DNA of 9,351 nt. Source: Oscillospiraceae bacterium. GTDB taxonomy: Bacteria; Bacillota; Clostridia; Oscillospirales; Ruminococcaceae. The position numbers and the translations under genes were made by a program. Below the pieces are notes generated by a model that saw nothing but the letters and a program-made list of their open reading frames with translations, was not told the DNA's origin and searched no databases. Within the stretch, counting starts at the first letter, position 1. The number at the start of each line of letters is the position of its first letter. The stretch lies in the NCBI GenBank assembly GCA_900768245.1, contig CAAGCE010000145.1, positions 1-9,351 of the forward strand, in the 5' to 3' direction. Below are positions 6,960 through 9,351 of the stretch, in pieces.

Positions 6960-8590
6960 ATGTCCTCACCATCCTTTAATCCATAGGCTTCCGCACGGGT
7001 CATACGCTTCCATTGAGGAGCTTTTATCTCCACCGCCTTTTTAGCCGGCTTTTCGGGAGATGCATCGGTAGGTTCGCTCACCTCTGCCGTATGCTCCGAC
7101 ATAAATGTATCGAAAAGGTTGTCAAAGGCTTCGGGAGTATAAGGCTTCACTTCCGCCTCCTCAGCCGATATTACACGGACAGGTTCAGGCTTCGGTGCAG
7201 CAGCCGCAGCATTATTTTTATTGTCGGGGTAATTGAACTCCGCTTTTGCGGCTGACTTGTTTTTTTGTGCATTTTTCACTTCATCGCAAAGCTTGTCCGA
7301 ATAATCGAGGAACTCCTCAAATTCTTCAACAGTAGCCTCACATATTTTGATATTGCGTTTAAGGTCGGAAAGATAGCGGCTCCATTCACGGAATTCCTTT
7401 TCCTCCATACCCTTTCCTGCTCTCTTGTAAAGAGCATTGTATATTTTCTGGCTGCGTTTTTCAAGCTCGGCAGGGATGACCCCTGCTTTTTTCTCAGCTT
7501 CGACAGCCTCCTCAATGACTTCCTCGACCTCTTCAATTACAGCATTTTCGGCAGCCTTTGCAATTGAGCTGCACATTTCCTCATACTGTTCAAGACAGGT
7601 CTTTCCTGAGCTGTTTATCCTGCTGCAATAGAAGCTGTCACCCTCCGCAACGAAATAACGTCCGCAGCTTTCGCACTTTCGCAGGACGATATTGTATTTC
7701 ATCATAAGGTCAAATTCAAGATCAACAACAGCCTTGAAGCTGTCGGGCATATAAATTTCAACAGCGTTGTCTTTAAGCTCCTCAACGGCAAATTTCATAT
7801 CCGGATCATCCGGACGTTTCATTCCACGAACGATAGAATATGCATTCATAGCTATTTTATCTTTGAGATACGCACAATTTTTCGATTCGGGAACGGTCAT
7901 ATCCTCGCCGTCCTCAATAGCAGCAGAGAAGCGTCGGTATATCTCCCTTGAAATTTTGGAATTCATAAATGTAGCATTCGGCATAAGTGCAGGCGCACCG
8001 AATTTTACCGACGGGCATTTATCGCCCTGTATGCCAAGTTCATTTGCGGCAACAGAGCAGGCAAGATCGAAATACTCTTTCCTTGTATGTAAAATATCAT
8101 ATGGCAGAGGGACTTTCTGTTCATCATCGCAGTCATAAATAAAAGCAGTTTTGTTGCGGGCATATTCCTGAATCCTCACAATATTTGCCCATTGGTTTGA
8201 AGCTTTTCCCGTTTTGTATTTTGAGATACGGTTAAAAATCGCTTCTTCGTAAGGTGTTTTCGGAGAAATGCAGCGCACCCAAAGCTCTTCGAGGCTTATT
8301 CTTTCGGAATGGCAGATATATTCGATAATGCAGTCGGTAACTATGTCTGAAAAATCATCATTTATCAGAGCCTCGACATAAGGGTGAAAGCCGGAAACAG
8401 TAGCTTTCGCATTGGAAACATCATTCTGCGGAAGGCGTCCTGTTTTTTTGGCAGCACGGCCGGCATCAATACATTTTTCCCAGAAATAAGTAAAATCAAA
8501 TTCTATTAAATGCAGCAGTGCCTTTGACAATTCAAGCTTAAAAAAGTTATTGTTGTCTCTCACTGCGAACTGAATGGTTTTAGCTTCCAT
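6956..8590 (-). CDS. Uncharacterised 544-aa protein with zinc-ribbon motif and Glu-rich helical region
   Basis: This is the first gene of the minus-strand operon. The N-terminal ~300 residues look like a globular, mainly helical domain that I cannot assign. A four-cysteine motif follows: C306-x2-C309 (KCESCGRYF), C322 (FYCSR) and C332 (KTCLEQ). It resembles the treble-clef or zinc-ribbon module seen in CGNR-type and some DUF6076-like proteins of Clostridia, but I hold that resemblance loosely. Residues 335-440 are Glu/Lys-rich and probably a long helix or coiled coil. Residues 459-475 are an Ala/Pro-rich linker (AAAAAPKPEP), and the C-terminal segment is acidic then basic. There is no signal peptide or membrane helix, so it should be cytoplasmic. 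The start is supported by GAAAGGA 8 nt upstream and a clear promoter. The stop overlaps the next gene by 4 nt. Confidence 0.87.
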   Translation of the reverse strand: MEAKTIQFAVRDNNNFFKLELSKALLHLIEFDFTYFWEKCIDAGRAAKKTGRLPQNDVSNAKATVSGFHPYVEALINDDFSDIVTDCIIEYICHSERISLEELWVRCISPKTPYEEAIFNRISKYKTGKASNQWANIVRIQEYARNKTAFIYDCDDEQKVPLPYDILHTRKEYFDLACSVAANELGIQGDKCPSVKFGAPALMPNATFMNSKISREIYRRFSAAIEDGEDMTVPESKNCAYLKDKIAMNAYSIVRGMKRPDDPDMKFAVEELKDNAVEIYMPDSFKAVVDLEFDLMMKYNIVLRKCESCGRYFVAEGDSFYCSRINSSGKTCLEQYEEMCSSIAKAAENAVIEEVEEVIEEAVEAEKKAGVIPAELEKRSQKIYNALYKRAGKGMEEKEFREWSRYLSDLKRNIKICEATVEEFEEFLDYSDKLCDEVKNAQKNKSAAKAEFNYPDNKNNAAAAAPKPEPVRVISAEEAEVKPYTPEAFDNLFDTFMSEHTAEVSEPTDASPEKPAKKAVEIKAPQWKRMTRAEAYGLKDGEDI

Positions 8591-8644
8591 TTATACGATC
8601 CTTTCAGAAAAACTGCATATATTTCGATATAGCTATACTTTTAT

Positions 8645-8673
8645 ATCATACCATAAAAAATGATTTATTTCAA
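8645..8673 (-). promoter_or_regulatory. Promoter of the minus-strand four-gene operon
   Basis: Read on the minus strand, TTGAAA (8668-8673) and TATGAT (8645-8650) are separated by exactly 17 nt. The predicted start near 8638 gives a leader of about 48 nt with GAAAGGA at 8599-8605. No comparably good promoter was found between the four genes, so this one probably drives all of them. Confidence 0.75.
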
Positions 8674-8710
8674 GAATTTTATTAGAATTTTATTCTTAGG
8701 GAATAGCTGC

Positions 8711-8751
8711 AAATCAAGTTTCGGTACATATAAATAAAAAAAGCTTGATTT
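8711..8751. repeat. Inverted repeat between divergent promoters, possible operator
   Basis: AAATCAAG (8711-8718) matches CTTGATTT (8744-8751). The stem extends to about 11 pairs if one G-T is allowed, around a 19- to 25-nt AT-rich centre. It lies between the -35 boxes of the two divergent promoters, a position suited to a dimeric regulator serving both. As RNA on the plus strand it also resembles a weak terminator, but no upstream plus-strand transcript needs one. Function is inferred from position only. Confidence 0.4.
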
Positions 8752-8763
8752 TTGTAAAAACAG

Positions 8764-8792
8764 TTGTAATTTTTAAATCAATGTGGTATAAT
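8764..8792 (+). promoter_or_regulatory. Promoter of the 90-aa small-protein gene
   Basis: TTGTAA (8764-8769) and a perfect TATAAT (8787-8792) are separated by 17 nt. A TG dinucleotide one base before the -10 makes it an extended -10 promoter. The predicted start near 8799 gives a leader of about 38 nt ending in AAGGAG (8821-8826). Confidence 0.8.
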
Positions 8793-8836
8793 AAAAATAT
8801 CAAAAAACTCAGACTTTTAGAAGGAGTGTTGAAAAG

Positions 8837-9109
8837 ATGAAAGGTTTTGGTGTAACTTTAGTTGCTCTTGTATCTGCCGCTGCAGGTGCTGCCGCTGCAA
8901 TATATGCAATGAAAAAGCACGAAGAGCTTGAGCAGTATGATTATGATTTTGATGATGATGATGAGATGTATTTTGAAGACGACTGCGATTGCGACGAATG
9001 CAGCTGCGATTGTGACGGTGCTTCAGACGGCTCAGCAGAAACACCCGAAGAGCTTGATAAGCTTGACGGTGAAAAAGAAGAAGCAAAAACAAACGGAGAA
9101 GATTTCTGA
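8837..9109 (+). CDS. Small membrane-anchored Asp/Cys-rich protein, unknown function
   Basis: This 90-aa protein starts at an ATG ten nt after AAGGAG, under its own extended -10 promoter and followed by a strong terminator, which together make it a convincing real gene. Residues 4-24 form one Ala/Gly/Val-rich hydrophobic segment (GVTLVALVSAAAGAAAAIYA) followed by Lys-Lys-His, so it is a single-pass anchor or an uncleaved signal. The rest is extremely acidic. DYDFDDDDE (35-43) is encoded partly by a GAT triplet run. It is followed by a dense cluster, CDCDECSCDCD, with cysteines at 50, 52, 55, 57 and 59, and then a Glu/Lys tail. The alternating Cys/Asp pattern suggests metal binding or a redox-active cysteine patch, but this is inference. 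I know no named family that fits. It is divergent from the minus-strand operon and may share a control region with it. Confidence 0.85.
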   Translation: MKGFGVTLVALVSAAAGAAAAIYAMKKHEELEQYDYDFDDDDEMYFEDDCDCDECSCDCDGASDGSAETPEELDKLDGEKEEAKTNGEDF

Positions 9110-9132
9110 TAAGCCGATAAATAATACAACTG

Positions 9133-9171
9133 CGGACATAGCGGAGAATGCTGTGTCCGTTTTATTTTTTT
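9133..9171 (+). terminator. Rho-independent terminator of the 90-aa gene
   Basis: CGGACATAGC (9133-9142) pairs with GCTGTGTCCG (9150-9159) over 10 bp with one G-T pair and a 7-nt loop. It is followed by TTTTATTTTTTT (9160-9171). The T tract is also the first segment shared with the left-hand repeat, so the repeat begins exactly at the end of this terminator. Confidence 0.92.
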
Positions 9172-9343
9172 GGGGGGGCGGCGGCATTAAGTTTGCCGCA
9201 AATCGGAAGATAGCAAGCCGCCGCGGTCGTAAGCATAGCACAAAACCCGATAAGCGAAACAAAAGTATCAGTTCCAAAACACTTAAAGTTTCGGTCAAGC
9301 CTTTTCAAAGGCTTGTGGGAATCCAAAGGGCAAAGCCCGTGGT
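9160..9343 (-). repeat. GC-rich dispersed intergenic repeat, copy 2, inverted relative to copy 1
   Basis: The reverse complement of this region matches 1-202 in order. The shared blocks are the 39-nt identical end (9305-9343), GCTTGACCGAAACTTT, the TTACGACCGCGGCGGC block (about 9207-9231), and GCCGCCGCC followed by seven C (six in copy 1) and then A7TA4. The copy lacks the ~50-nt structured insert of copy 1. In its place it has a compact palindrome, AAGCCTTTTCAAAGGCTT (9298-9315). GGGC-TTT-GCCC forms another small hairpin near the outer end. The last 8 bases of the window (9344-9351) have no counterpart because copy 1 starts at base 1. Confidence 0.85.
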
Positions 9344-9351
9344 CGCCTCCG

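Noticed and set aside
8951..8963. GAT triplet run as a phase-variable microsatellite
   Set aside because: Triplet changes would only alter the number of Asp residues without shifting the frame, and the run is short.

Overview
The window looks like the chromosome of a low- to mid-GC anaerobic Firmicute of the Clostridia, most likely a Ruminococcus-type (Oscillospirales) gut or rumen bacterium. This is inferred from the strong AGGAGG-type ribosome binding sites, TTGACA/TATAAT-like promoters with 17-nt spacing, T-rich hairpin terminators, the large fused 2-hydroxyacyl-CoA dehydratase activator-type protein, and the GC-rich dispersed repeat at both ends. The two ends carry the same repeat in opposite orientation. 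This suggests the window is a whole assembly contig that stopped at a multicopy repeat on each side, although that cannot be proved from the window alone.

Layout. 1-202: dispersed repeat, copy 1. 320-1680: promoter, CPA2-type cation:proton antiporter gene (+) and its terminator. 1684-2533: promoter and AraC-family regulator gene (+). 2521-2775: a 3'-to-3' junction packed with an AATTAAG short repeat, a 16-bp-stem terminator and a 160-bp imperfect palindrome that reaches into the end of the next gene. 8590-2762 (minus strand): a tightly packed four-gene operon. Its order is a 544-aa zinc-ribbon protein, a 237-aa unknown protein (4-bp overlap), shikimate kinase (8-bp overlap), and a 983-aa protein with two HgdC-type ATPase domains (30-nt gap). 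8591-8836: a divergent intergenic region with one good promoter on each strand and an inverted repeat between them. 8837-9109: a 90-aa membrane-anchored Asp/Cys-rich small protein (+), then a terminator, then the inverted second repeat copy (9160-9343).

Functionally, the antiporter would handle Na+/K+ and pH balance. The AraC-type regulator probably senses a small molecule, but its target is unknown. The minus-strand operon joins one shikimate-pathway enzyme to a probable ATP-driven iron-sulfur electron-transfer protein and two uncharacterised soluble proteins, and no shared pathway is evident. I found no CRISPR array, tRNA, rRNA, transposase, phage gene or defence system. The most interesting items are the palindromic element that supplies the last codons of the apparently shortened activator gene, the unrecognised 544/237-aa pair coupled to aroK, the Cys/Asp cluster small protein, and the inverted terminal repeats.
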